64,000 bases of DNA, from assembly GCF_022808855.1 (NCBI RefSeq), contig NZ_JAKZLF010000011.1:58817-122816 (forward strand). Reading direction: 5' to 3'. Made by a program: the position numbers and the translations under genes. Numbering within the stretch: the stretch's first letter is position 1; each line of letters opens with the position of its first letter. Source of the stretch: Anaeromyxobacter soli. Lineage in GTDB: Bacteria; Myxococcota; Myxococcia; Myxococcales; Anaeromyxobacteraceae. Positions 7,295 to 15,249 of this stretch are shown here, piece by piece. Under the pieces are notes generated by a model. That model made no database searches. It was not told the DNA's origin and was given only the letters and a program-made list of their open reading frames with translations.

Positions 7295-8812
7295 ATGGCC
7301 GGGATGCGGCGTTGGGCGGCGGTGCTCGCGGCGGCTGCGCTGACCGCGTGCGGCGGCGGCGGAGGCGGCGGCACCAAGACCCCGGCCGACACGGGCGGCG
7401 GCGGCACCGGCGGCGACACGGGGGGCGGGACCGGAGGCGGCACGGGAGGTGGCGGCGGCGGAGGCGGTGCCCCGGCGGTGAAGGCGCCGGTCGTCGTCGG
7501 CGCCTTCCGGTTCTGGGGCGCCGAGCAGGGGCTCCCGGCCAAGGTGAGCGACGTCTCCGCGGACGAGGCCGGCAACGTCTACGTCGCGGGCGGCGACGCC
7601 GCCGTCTACGCGAAGTCCCGCGCCGCCCAGGACTTCAAGCGCTTCGACGCGGACGCCGCCGGGCTGACGAAGAACTGCCACGACGCGGCGCAGATCGCGA
7701 ACGCGACCCCGTCCGATCCCGCCGTCACGTGCCCGGTCATCTCGGTCGCGGGCTCGACGCCGAACAAGGCGATCATCGGCTTCAAGGGCGTCGGCACCGA
7801 CGGCGACACGGACGCCGACTGGGCGGTCGACTCCGGGGGCGCCGACGTCGTCACGTTCGACGGCACGACGCTCGCGCGCGAGCGGCACGTCCGGATCGCG
7901 ACGCCCCCGGGCTACGTGTGCGAGTTCTTCGTGGAGGGCTCGAACGACACCCAGTGCTACGGCTGGGATCCGTTCATGCTCGGCGGCCGCCGGAAGCTGC
8001 GTCAGGTGCAGCGCATCGTCGTGAACCACGACAAGGGCCGCTCGCTCTCGTACGGCGACGCGCTCCTGGGCGGCACGCACGCCACGATCTCGATCCTCGT
8101 CGCGAACCCCGACGCGCGCGGCCTCCAGGACCTCACCCGCGGCGACCCGGCCTGGGAGGACGCGAAGGGCGTGTTCGAGCACGAGCACCCCGCGATCTAC
8201 GCGCACGGCGAGTTCCTCACCGGCGAGGCGTGGGCGCTCGCGTTCGACCCCACCACGAACGTGCCCTGGTACGCGAACCAGTTCCGCACGGCGAGCCTCC
8301 CCGGCTACGCCTCGATGCGGCGGCCGGAGCTGTCGCAGAACTTCCACGGCCCGTGGTGGGGGAACCAGTCGCCGCCCAGCCCCTACCTCTGGATCTGGAG
8401 CTCGGACGCGGATCCGGCGGACGCCACGAAGCGCGACAGCGTGCAGTCGATCTCGTTCTGCGACGACGGGACGATGTGGGTCGGCTCGGACGCGCACGGC
8501 CTCGCCTTCCTGCGCAAGGGCGCCTCCACCTTCAGCACCGTCGGCGTCCCCGCCGGCGCGGGCGGCGCGCTCGCCGTCGCGTGCGATCCGTCCGACGGCT
8601 CGGTGTGGGTGGGGTTCGCCTGGGGCGGCTTCGGGCGCTACCGGAACGGCGCGTGGGTGCAGGACCTCCCCCCGGACTCGGTGCCGGCCTTCGCGCGGGG
8701 GCCCGTGCGGTCGATCCAGATCGACCGCTGGGCGAGCCCTCGCGTGGTGTACATGGCCCACCTCGAGTCGAGGTTCGGGCCGGGTGCCGTGACCGCCTAC
8801 GACGGTCCGTGA
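7295..8812 (+). CDS. lipoprotein with Gly-rich tether and propeller-like domain
   Basis: 505 residues. A short signal ends in LTAC, a lipobox, so Cys19 should be lipidated. A ~40-residue Gly/Thr linker (GGGGTGGDTGGGTGGG type) follows, apparently a flexible tether. The globular part has repeated blades such as VSDVSADEAGNVYVAGG, VQSISFCDDGTMWVGSDAHGLAFL and VACDPSDGSVWVGF, like the two-component-regulator-propeller repeats found in exported sensors. No heme or enzymatic motif is seen. It is likely outer-membrane or periplasmic. A second Met at 7304 could also be the start. It converges on the selenoprotein operon. Confidence 0.75.
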   Translation: MAGMRRWAAVLAAAALTACGGGGGGGTKTPADTGGGGTGGDTGGGTGGGTGGGGGGGGAPAVKAPVVVGAFRFWGAEQGLPAKVSDVSADEAGNVYVAGGDAAVYAKSRAAQDFKRFDADAAGLTKNCHDAAQIANATPSDPAVTCPVISVAGSTPNKAIIGFKGVGTDGDTDADWAVDSGGADVVTFDGTTLARERHVRIATPPGYVCEFFVEGSNDTQCYGWDPFMLGGRRKLRQVQRIVVNHDKGRSLSYGDALLGGTHATISILVANPDARGLQDLTRGDPAWEDAKGVFEHEHPAIYAHGEFLTGEAWALAFDPTTNVPWYANQFRTASLPGYASMRRPELSQNFHGPWWGNQSPPSPYLWIWSSDADPADATKRDSVQSISFCDDGTMWVGSDAHGLAFLRKGASTFSTVGVPAGAGGALAVACDPSDGSVWVGFAWGGFGRYRNGAWVQDLPPDSVPAFARGPVRSIQIDRWASPRVVYMAHLESRFGPGAVTAYDGP

Positions 8813-8842
8813 CGGGACGGCGCGAGCCCCGACCGGATCGTG

Positions 8843-8902
8843 CCTGAACCGCGGCGGTTCCCGACCACGGGTGGTGATCGGGGACCGCCAGCGGGGTTCA
8901 GG
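8843..8902. terminator. long two-tier inverted repeat between convergent genes
   Basis: An outer 8-bp stem (CCTGAACC at 8843-8850 with GGTTCAGG at 8895-8902) encloses a 12-bp inner stem with one G-U pair (8853-8864 with 8878-8889). It sits between the lipoprotein stop and the GrdB-like gene and includes that gene's stop codon. It can work in both directions but has no U-tract. Confidence 0.55.
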
Positions 8903-9596
8903 CGTAGTCCCGCTCGATCACCTCGCCCGGGCGCGGCTCCCCGACGAGCAGCCCGAGCGCGTCCATGAGGATCCACTTCTGGAGCGCGGTGTCGGACGGG
9001 CGTCCGAGCGAGTGGCCCACCACGAAGCCGCGGGGGCAGAGCGCGCGCGGAGGCCGCGCCTGCCGCGTCTCCTCCGGCTCGACCGTCACGACGACGGTCG
9101 GGATGCCCACGAGCTCGATCATCCGCTGCACGGTGACCACCGTGCGGTGGCAGAGGCGTCAGCCGCCGGTGAGGAGCACGGCGCCGGGGCGCTCGCGGTC
9201 CACCTCGCGCACGAGCGCGGGGATGGTCTTCTCGCGCAGCTCGCGGAGCGCCTGGCTGAAGCCGAGCGAGAAGTGGCGCTCGGTGAGGCCGCCCACCCGC
9301 CCCTCGCGCGCGAGCTCGCGCACCCGGTCGATGGGGAACACGCAGTTGAGATCGCGATCCACGCAGGCGTGGTCGTAGTGCGTGTCGTCGTAGCGGAGGT
9401 CCTTCGCCTCCGCGTCTCCCCCGATGACGCGCCAGGTGGCGTCGCCGTCGGTGACGAACGGCACGTCGCTCGCGAGCCGGACCCCGGCCGTCGAGACGAT
9501 GCAGATCGCGGCGTCCTCGAGCTTCCCCTGGAACGGCGTGAACGGCACGCAGTAACGGGACAGCTCGAGCGGCTTCGGCTCGGCTCCTTGCGGCAT
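8898..9596 (-). CDS. selenocysteine-containing GrdB-family protein (UGA recoded)
   Basis: 232 residues when the in-frame TGA at 9161-9159 (codon 146) is read as selenocysteine. On both sides of the TGA the same frame codes one continuous protein of the glycine/sarcosine/betaine reductase selenoprotein B family: AAICIVSTAGV, DLNCVFPIDRVRELAREGRVGG, AVLLTGG-U-RLCHRT, then VTVQRMIELVGIPTVVVTVEPE. The UxxC pair is redox-like. In glycine reductase, subunit B activates the substrate amine; these short stand-alone relatives have no assigned reaction. A SECIS hairpin follows the TGA. The ATG follows GGAGGGCGG and lies 10 nt after the peroxiredoxin stop, so the two form an operon. Confidence 0.9.
9128..9145 (-). 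promoter_or_regulatory. bacterial SECIS element for the GrdB-like UGA
   Basis: On the mRNA, GCACGGU-GGUC-ACCGUGC forms a 7-bp stem with a GGUC apical loop. The loop begins 21 nt after the UGA. The E. coli fdhF SECIS has the same GGUC loop at a similar distance. This is the SelB-binding signal expected for Sec insertion. Confidence 0.8.
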
Positions 9597-9606
9597 CCGC
9601 CCTCCG

Positions 9607-10119
9607 CTACTTCAGCTTGTCGAGCGCCGCCATGATCTTGTCGGTGGGGGGCTGCTCGCCGATGTCGTGGATGTCGATGTAGGCAACCTTCCCCTGCTTG
9701 TCGACGACGAAGATCGCGCGCTCGCAGATGCCGTTCTCGCCGCGGAGGACGCCGTAGAGGGCCGCCACGTAGCCGTGCGGCCAGTGATCGGACAGGAGCG
9801 GGAACGACAGCCCGCCCATCGACTTCGCCCACGCCTCGTTGGTGTGGACCTGATCCGTGCTGATGCCCAGGACCTGGGCATTCCGCCGCTCGAACTCGGA
9901 GAGATCCTCCTCGTACGAGGGCATCTGGACGGTTCAGACGGGGGTGTAGGCGGCCGGGTAGAACGCCAGCACCACGTTCTTCTTGCCACGATAGTCGGAG
10001 AGCCGGATCTTCCGCTTCGTGTCGCCTTTACCCGCAGTGCTGCCGGTCGCCATCAGCTCGAAGTCGGGCGCCTCGTCGCCGACCTCCAGCCGCCAGACGG
10101 CCTTTGGCTTCGCTGCCAT
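9607..10119 (-). CDS. selenocysteine peroxiredoxin (UGA recoded)
   Basis: 170 residues with TGA 9936-9934 read as Sec62. The frame before it (VGDEAPDFEL...NVVLAFYPAAYTPV) and after it (TVQMPSYEEDLSEFERRNAQVLGISTDQ) joins into a standard AhpC/TSA-type peroxiredoxin. The UGA falls exactly where the peroxidatic Cys of FxPxxFTPVC stands. The enzyme should reduce H2O2 or alkyl hydroperoxides, with Sec as attacking residue. No obvious resolving Cys is present in the second half except the one in NGICERAIF, so reduction may rely on an outside thiol. The ATG at 10119 follows AAAGGAGG. It is first in an operon with the GrdB-like gene and is divergent from the XRE regulator. Confidence 0.93.
9903..9925 (-). 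promoter_or_regulatory. putative SECIS element for the peroxiredoxin UGA
   Basis: The mRNA beginning 9 nt after the UGA can fold as GAU-(GC)-CCUC-[GUAC]-GAGG-(AGG)-AUC, a two-part stem with a GU-starting loop at nt 18-21 after the UGA. Bacterial SECIS elements need a G early in a small loop at about this distance. Confidence 0.6.
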
Positions 10120-10244
10120 TCGAGTCCTCCTTTGGTCGTGGGACAAAAAGACACTAGTAACCGCGTCACTCAGCGTCGAGGACGCCCGGGGGGCACCCCG
10201 AAAAGGACAATGAGCACGCGGGGTCACTTTGCTAAGGGTTTCGC

Positions 10245-10451
10245 ATGGATCTCCTGACGCGATTCGCTGGCAACGTGCGCCGCCTGCGGGCCAAGAAGAA
10301 GCTTTCCCAGAAGGCGCTGGCCGACAAGGTCGGGATCTCCGTCTCGTACGTCTCGATGCTCGAGCGCGGGCAGCGCTCTCCACCGCTGGAGACCATCGAG
10401 AAGATGGCCAAGGCGCTGGGCGTGCCGCCCGCAAACCTGCTCGGCAAGTGA
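10245..10451 (+). CDS. XRE-family helix-turn-helix regulator
   Basis: 68 residues, essentially a single HTH_3 domain. The recognition unit QKALADKVGISVSYVSMLERGQRSPPLETIEKMAKALGV (given here only as a family pattern, residues ~23-61) is canonical for Cro/C1-type DNA-binding proteins. There is no sensor domain and no metal- or Cys-based switch, so effector binding would need a partner. It is divergent from the selenoprotein operon across a 125-bp spacer and is a natural candidate to control it or itself. The ATG lies after AAGGG. Confidence 0.9.
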   Translation: MDLLTRFAGNVRRLRAKKKLSQKALADKVGISVSYVSMLERGQRSPPLETIEKMAKALGVPPANLLGK

Positions 10452-10556
10452 GCCGCGCCCGACGGAGCACCGGTCTCGACGACGCGGGCGCCGCGGCGTC
10501 GAGCGTGGCCGCGCCGCGTTCACGCCAAGTGATTCCTTCCCGCAGCGCGACGCGCC

Positions 10557-11083
10557 TCAACGCCCGAGCGTAGGCTCGCCGCGCCGCCACTCGGCGGGCA
10601 CCCGCTCGCGCGTCCTCAGCGCCTCGAGCACGCGCAGGATCTCCGAGGGCGAGCGGCCCACCTCCAGGTTGTGGAACGCGGCGTACTGGACGATTCCCTC
10701 GGGGTCCACGAGGAACGTGGCGCGCGCCGCCACGCCGGCGCGCTCGAGGAAGGCGCCGTAGGCGCGGCTCATCGCGCCCGCCGGGTCGGCCGCGAGCGGG
10801 AAGGCGACGGGGCCGAGCACCTCGCGGATCCAGCGCTGGTGCGTCTCCACGTCGTCCACCGAGACGGCGAGGACCTCGGCGCGGAGCTCCGAGAGCTCGC
10901 GCGCGCGGCGCGACAGCTCGAGCAGCTCCGTCGGACACACGGGGGTGAAGTCGCGCGGGTAGAAGACCAGCACGAGCCAGCGGCCGGCGTAGTCGCCGAG
11001 CGCCACCTCGCGCACCTCGCCTGGCGAAGTCCGATGGCGGCCGCGGCCCTGAAGTCCGGCGCCGGATCGAGGATGATGCTCAA
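10557..11083 (-). pseudogene. Cys-type AhpC/TSA peroxiredoxin, frameshifted
   Basis: The product would be a ~175-residue thiol peroxidase with active site FYPRDFTPVCPTEL, later SVDDVETHQRWIREV and a C-terminal NLEVGRSPSEILRVLEAL. The N-terminal LDPAPDFRAAAAIG lies in another frame. The frames switch near 11030-11033, where the minus strand reads GGACTTCGCCAGG; one added C would give AIGPSPGEVREV and restore the protein. The start is TTG 11083 after GGAG. It is either a real inactivating deletion or a sequencing error. If only the downstream frame is translated, the product lacks the first strand of the fold. A normal Cys paralogue next to a Sec paralogue is notable. Confidence 0.7.
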
Positions 11084-11330
11084 GGCCCGCTCCTCTCCTC
11101 CGCGCTCGATAGCCGCGCCCCCGCGCTCCGTCAACCGCGCGCCCGCCGGGGCGCCCGAGCGGGCCGGGGACCCGGCGCGCCGCCGTGCGGGCCGCGCGCT
11201 CCTGCCGCGCGAGCCCCCGCACGCCCCCACGACCCGCCCCGCCCAAGGAATCGCCGCCGGCCCCGGGGCGTTCCAGTGTTCCGGGGCGCGAGCGCGATGC
11301 CGCGCGGCCGGCGAGGGAGCGCGAGCGCGG

Positions 11331-12180
11331 ATGGAGCGGAGCTTCGGGCGGAGAGGGTTCTTGAGGGGCGCGGCGCTCGTCGGCGCCGCCGGCGCGCTCG
11401 GCGCCTTCCCGTCCGCCGCCGAGGCCCGCCACGCGGCGCCCACGCCGGAGCGCGTGACGTTCGACGTGCCGGGCCTCGATCCCGCGCACCACGGCCTGCG
11501 CGTCGCGCAGCTCTCCGATCTCCACGTCGGGCCGCGGACGCCCGCGGAGGTCGTCCGCGCCGCGATCGAGGAGGCGAACGCCTTCCAGCCCGACCTCGTC
11601 GTCCTCACCGGCGACTACCTCTCGCACTCCCGCCGCGAGCTCGATCCGATGCACGAGCTGCTCGGCGGCCTCGCCGCGCCCACGATCGCCGTGCTCGGGA
11701 ACCACGACGTGTGGGGTCGATCCGGAGGGCGCGGCCGCGGCGCTCCGGGGCCACGGCTACGAGGTCCTCGAGAACGCGTGGACCACCGTGCGGCTGCGGG
11801 GGGCCCCGCTCCCCGTCGTCGGGGTGGGCGACCACCTCACCCGGCGCGACGACGTCGGGAAGGCGCTGAGAGGGCTCGCCGGCCCGACGCCGCTCGTGCT
11901 CGCGCACGGACCGCGCACGGCGGAGAAGCTCCAGCGTCTCGGCCGCCCGACCCTCTGCCTCTCGGGCCACACGCACGGCGGCCAGATCAACATCCCGATC
12001 TTCACGCCGCTGTTCCTCTCGGCCATCGTCCACGAGCCGTTCCTGCGCGGCCGCTACGCGCTGGACGGCGGGGTCCAGCTCTACGTGAACCGCGGGATCG
12101 GCATGTCCGGGATCCGCGTCCGCGTGAACGCGCCGCCCGAGGTGACGCTCGCGACGCTGCGCCGGGCCGAGCCCGCCTGA
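11331..12180 (+). pseudogene. Tat-exported metallophosphoesterase, frameshifted
   Basis: The first frame gives a twin-arginine signal (RRGFLRGAALVGAAGALGAF) and the metal motifs LSDLHVG, LTGDYLS and LGNHDVW. The last motifs, LVLAHGPR and LSGHTHGGQINIP, are in the +1 frame from about 11712 to the stop at 12180. Removing one G from the run in GTGTGGGGTCGAT restores VWVDPEGAAAALRGHGYEVLENA, so a single extra base splits the gene. Intact members are ~280-residue periplasmic or membrane-side phosphodiesterases with two metals. It is either a real mutation or an assembly error, and is the second such break within 700 bp. Confidence 0.75.
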
Positions 12181-12311
12181 GCGACCGAGCGTGATCCCGG
12201 GACGATCGCAGCGCCGCGCGCGGCGGGTCGCCCCCGGGCGTGCGCCCCGGCACCGGAAGTTTCGAGCGGCGAGCCGGGAGATCCCTTACGATCACGGGCG
12301 GAGAACGCCCG

Positions 12312-14024
12312 ATGACGCGTCCGGCCGCCGCCCCGTCTCCCGTCACCGATCCGCGCCGCCTCGACGAGGCCGTGGCGCGCCTGCGCGACGGCGCGCCGAT
12401 CTGGGCGCGCGCGTCGCTCTCCGAGCGCATCGCCCTGGCGCGCTCCATGGCGCGCGGCCTCGAGCGCACCGCCGAGCGCGCCGTCGCGGCGGCCTGCGCG
12501 GCGAAGGGCATCCCGCTCGACTCCCCCGTCGCCGGGGAGGAGTGGCTGAGCGGGCCGTACGTCGTCCTCCGCCAGCTCCGCCTCGTCGTCCGCTCGCTCC
12601 AGGCGCTCGCGGCGCGCGGCAACACGCCCATCGGCGCCGTCGGCGAGACGCTCGACGGGCGCCTCACGGTCCGTGTCTTCCCCGCCTCCCCCACCGATCG
12701 CGCGCTCTTCAGGGGCGTCAGCGCGGAGGTGCACCTCGAGGAGGGCGTCGGGAGGACCGAGCTCGACGAGGGCCGCGCGCGCTTTCACAAGGCGCCCGAC
12801 CACGACGGCGAGGTCTGCCTCGTGCTCGGCGCGGGGAACATCAACGCGATCCCGCCCGCGGACGTCGTGACGAAGCTCTTCAACGAGGGCAAGGTCTGCG
12901 TCCTCAAGATGAACCCGGTGAACGCGTACCTCGGGCCGCTCTTCGAGGAGGCGTTCGCCGAGGCGATCGCGCGCGGCTTCCTCGCCGTCGTCTACGGCGG
13001 CGCGGAGGAGGGCTGGCACCTCGCGCACCACCCGGGCGTGGACGAGGTGCACATCACCGGCTCGGATCGCACGCACGACCTCATCGTCTGGGGTCCGCCG
13101 GGGCCGGAGCGCGCCGCGCGGATGGCGAGGAACGACCCGCTCCTGCGCAAGGAGATCTCGAGCGAGCTCGGGAACATCACGCCGGTGCTGGTCGTGCCGG
13201 GGGCGTGGGACGCGCGGACGCTCGCCGCGCAGGCCGAGAGCGTCGCGGGGATGCTCACGCACAACGCGTCCTACAACTGCATCGCCGGCAAGATGCTCGT
13301 CACCGCCCGCGGGTGGCGCCAGCGCGACGAGTTCCTCGCGGCGGTGGAGCGGTTCACCGCGCTCGCCCCGCCCCGCCGCGCCTGGTACCCGGGCTCCGCC
13401 TCGAGCTACCACCGCCTGCTCGACGGCCGCGGCGACGTGCGGCGCATCGGGGAGGCGGCGGAGGGCGAGCTCCCCTGGGCGATCGTGCGCGGCGTCGCGC
13501 CCGATCCCGACGACGCGGCGTTCCGCGACGAGCCGTTCTGCGCCCTGCTCTGGCAGACCGAGATCGGGAGCGCCGATCCCCTGGAGTACCTCGACGCCGC
13601 GGTGACGCTCGCGAACGAGACGCTGTGGGGGACGCTCGCGGCGCACATCGCCGTGCACCCGCGCACGCTCTCCGACCGCACGACGGGGGCGGCGCTGGAG
13701 CGCGCGGTCCGGCGGCTGCGCTACGGCTCGGTCTCCGTGAACTGCTGGGCCGGGTACGGCTTCGCCTTCGGCTCGACGCCGTGGGGCGCCTACCCCGGTG
13801 CGCCGCTCACCGACATCCAGAGCGGCCGCGGCTTCGTGCACAACGCGCTCATGCTCGAGCGCGTCGAGAAGACGGTCATCCGCCATCCGGCCGCGACGTT
13901 CCCGAAGCCGCCGTACTTCCCGAGCCACCGCACCGCGCACGCGCTGGGGCGCGGGCTGACGCGCCTCGAGGCGCGCGGCCTCACCGCGCTCCCGGCCGTC
14001 CTCGCGGCGGGCCTCCGGGGCTGA
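12312..14024 (+). CDS. aldehyde dehydrogenase family protein
   Basis: 570 residues, longer than the common ~490. NAD(P)-dependent oxidation of an aldehyde is the family reaction. Motifs in order: cofactor region VLKMNPVNAYLGP with the conserved Lys, ITGSDRTHD, ELGNITPVLV with the general-base Glu, and SYNCIAGKML with Cys323 as the probable nucleophile. The NCIAG context differs from the usual GQxC, and the insertions around 100-160 are unusual, so the substrate cannot be predicted. ATG 12312 follows GGCGGAG. Upstream in-frame codons up to 12240 have no support. Confidence 0.85.
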   Translation: MTRPAAAPSPVTDPRRLDEAVARLRDGAPIWARASLSERIALARSMARGLERTAERAVAAACAAKGIPLDSPVAGEEWLSGPYVVLRQLRLVVRSLQALAARGNTPIGAVGETLDGRLTVRVFPASPTDRALFRGVSAEVHLEEGVGRTELDEGRARFHKAPDHDGEVCLVLGAGNINAIPPADVVTKLFNEGKVCVLKMNPVNAYLGPLFEEAFAEAIARGFLAVVYGGAEEGWHLAHHPGVDEVHITGSDRTHDLIVWGPPGPERAARMARNDPLLRKEISSELGNITPVLVVPGAWDARTLAAQAESVAGMLTHNASYNCIAGKMLVTARGWRQRDEFLAAVERFTALAPPRRAWYPGSASSYHRLLDGRGDVRRIGEAAEGELPWAIVRGVAPDPDDAAFRDEPFCALLWQTEIGSADPLEYLDAAVTLANETLWGTLAAHIAVHPRTLSDRTTGAALERAVRRLRYGSVSVNCWAGYGFAFGSTPWGAYPGAPLTDIQSGRGFVHNALMLERVEKTVIRHPAATFPKPPYFPSHRTAHALGRGLTRLEARGLTALPAVLAAGLRG

Positions 14025-14158
14025 GCGCGGGCCGGGGTCGCTGTCCGGGAGGGGAACGACGCGGCGGTGGCGTCCCGTGGCCCTGCGGCTCGACACCCCT
14101 CGCCCCTCCGTGATGTCATCGCCCCGTTCGCGGGGAGAAGCGCGCGGCGGGGGCCACC

Positions 14159-14641
14159 GTGAAGAGCTTTCTCCTCTCCTGGCTGACGAGGAAGTACTCC
14201 GGGTGCGACCTCGCGTCGTTCCAGCGCGAGCGGCCCGAGGACTGGCTCGTATGGGAGGCGGGTCCCTGGCGGCCGCCCGCGGCCGGGCGGGAGACCATGC
14301 TCGCCGACCCCGGCACGCGGCTCGTGGCGGCCGGCGAGTCGCTCGTCATCGCGCTCGCGGCCAGGAACGGGGGTCCGGAGGTCCGGGTCGGCCGGGCGCC
14401 CGAGAACGACATCGTGGTCGACGACGGCACCCTCTCGCGCCGGCACCTCGTCCTCCGGCGCGACGGTGCCGGCGGCTGGACCGTCGAGGACGCAGGCTCG
14501 TCCAACGGCACGAGCGTGAACGGGCTGCGCATCGGCCGCGCGCCGCTGCGGCTCGAGCCGGGGGCGCGCGTCGAGGCGGGCGCCGTGCGGCTCACGTTCT
14601 ACGACGGCGCGACGCTCTACCTGCGCCTGCGCGGCGCCTGA
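14159..14641 (+). CDS. FHA-domain protein
   Basis: 160 residues. Residues ~74-140 form a forkhead-associated domain, with VRVGRAPENDIVVDDGTLSRRH and DAGSSNGTSVNG supplying the Arg, Ser-x-x-His and Asn residues that bind phosphothreonine. The N-terminal ~70 residues (KSFLLSWLTRKYSGCDLASFQRERPEDWLVWE) form a distinct, unassigned module. It would dock to proteins phosphorylated by a Hanks-type kinase such as the one at 21.7-23.2 kb, though no direct link is shown. It starts at GTG 14159. Confidence 0.88.
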   Translation: MKSFLLSWLTRKYSGCDLASFQRERPEDWLVWEAGPWRPPAAGRETMLADPGTRLVAAGESLVIALAARNGGPEVRVGRAPENDIVVDDGTLSRRHLVLRRDGAGGWTVEDAGSSNGTSVNGLRIGRAPLRLEPGARVEAGAVRLTFYDGATLYLRLRGA

Positions 14642-14672
14642 AGGGATCGAGCGGGGCGTGGCCCCCGCCGCT

Positions 14673-15152
14673 TCACTCGCGCGCGAGCGCGGCCCGGAGC
14701 CCCAGCCGCGACTCGCGCCTGACCCGCGCGCCGCGCTCGCGGCGGCGGTCGTCGTCCGACTCGGCGACGAGCGGCGCGACGTGCGTGGGCCGCCCGGCGT
14801 CGTCGATCGCCACGAAGGTCAGGTACGCGTCGCAGCACCTGCGCCGCTCGCCGGTGCGCGGGTCCTCGGTCGAGACCTCGACGTTCACCTCCATGGAGGT
14901 CGAGAACACCGCGGTCACGCGCGCGACGAGGAGCGCCATGTGGCCGATCGGAACCGGCGCGAGGAACGAGAGCTGGTCGATCGACGCCGTGACCACGGGC
15001 AGGCGCGCGTGGCGCATCGCCGCCATCCCGGCGGCGAGGTCGATCCACTGCATCACCATGCCGCCGAACGCGGTGCCGTGGGAGTTCGCGTCGCCCGGCA
15101 TGACGAGGTGGGTGACCTCGACGCGGGACGCGGAGGCGGGCTTCGGCTCCAT
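14673..15152 (-). CDS. acyl-CoA thioesterase, hotdog fold
   Basis: 159 residues. The first ~125 match the YciA/BACH-type hotdog thioesterases: THLVMPGDANSHGTAFGGMVMQWIDLAAGMAA contains the Asn/His and the helix-starting Asp used for thioester hydrolysis, followed by DQLSFLAPVPIGHMALLVARV and the CCDAYLTFVAID strand. The C-terminal ~30 residues are Arg-rich. It probably hydrolyses medium or long acyl-CoA. It converges on the FHA gene. Confidence 0.9.
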   Translation of the reverse strand: MEPKPASASRVEVTHLVMPGDANSHGTAFGGMVMQWIDLAAGMAAMRHARLPVVTASIDQLSFLAPVPIGHMALLVARVTAVFSTSMEVNVEVSTEDPRTGERRRCCDAYLTFVAIDDAGRPTHVAPLVAESDDDRRRERGARVRRESRLGLRAALARE

Positions 15153-15215
15153 GGCCCCTCTATACGCGGGCCCGCGGGCCTCCGCCGCCCTTTCCCCCGT
15201 GTCGGGTCGCCGCTA

Positions 15216-15221
15216 TAGAAT
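15216..15221 (+). promoter_or_regulatory. -10-like TAGAAT before thyX
   Basis: TAGAAT overlaps a preceding TATAGA. It would give a leader of about 22 nt containing the GGAGAG ribosome site, so thyX is probably a normal leadered gene. No recognisable -35. Confidence 0.4.
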
Positions 15222-15249
15222 CCGCGCCCCTCTCCGGAGAGCTCGTCCC

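Noticed and set aside
7360..7480. GGC-rich low-complexity stretch as a repeat element
   Set aside because: It is simply the coding sequence of the Gly-rich lipoprotein linker.
10557..12180. Selenocysteine or programmed frameshift in the Cys-peroxiredoxin and metallophosphoesterase
   Set aside because: The breaks are frame changes of one base, not in-frame stops, and there is no slippery heptamer with a following structure that I can see.
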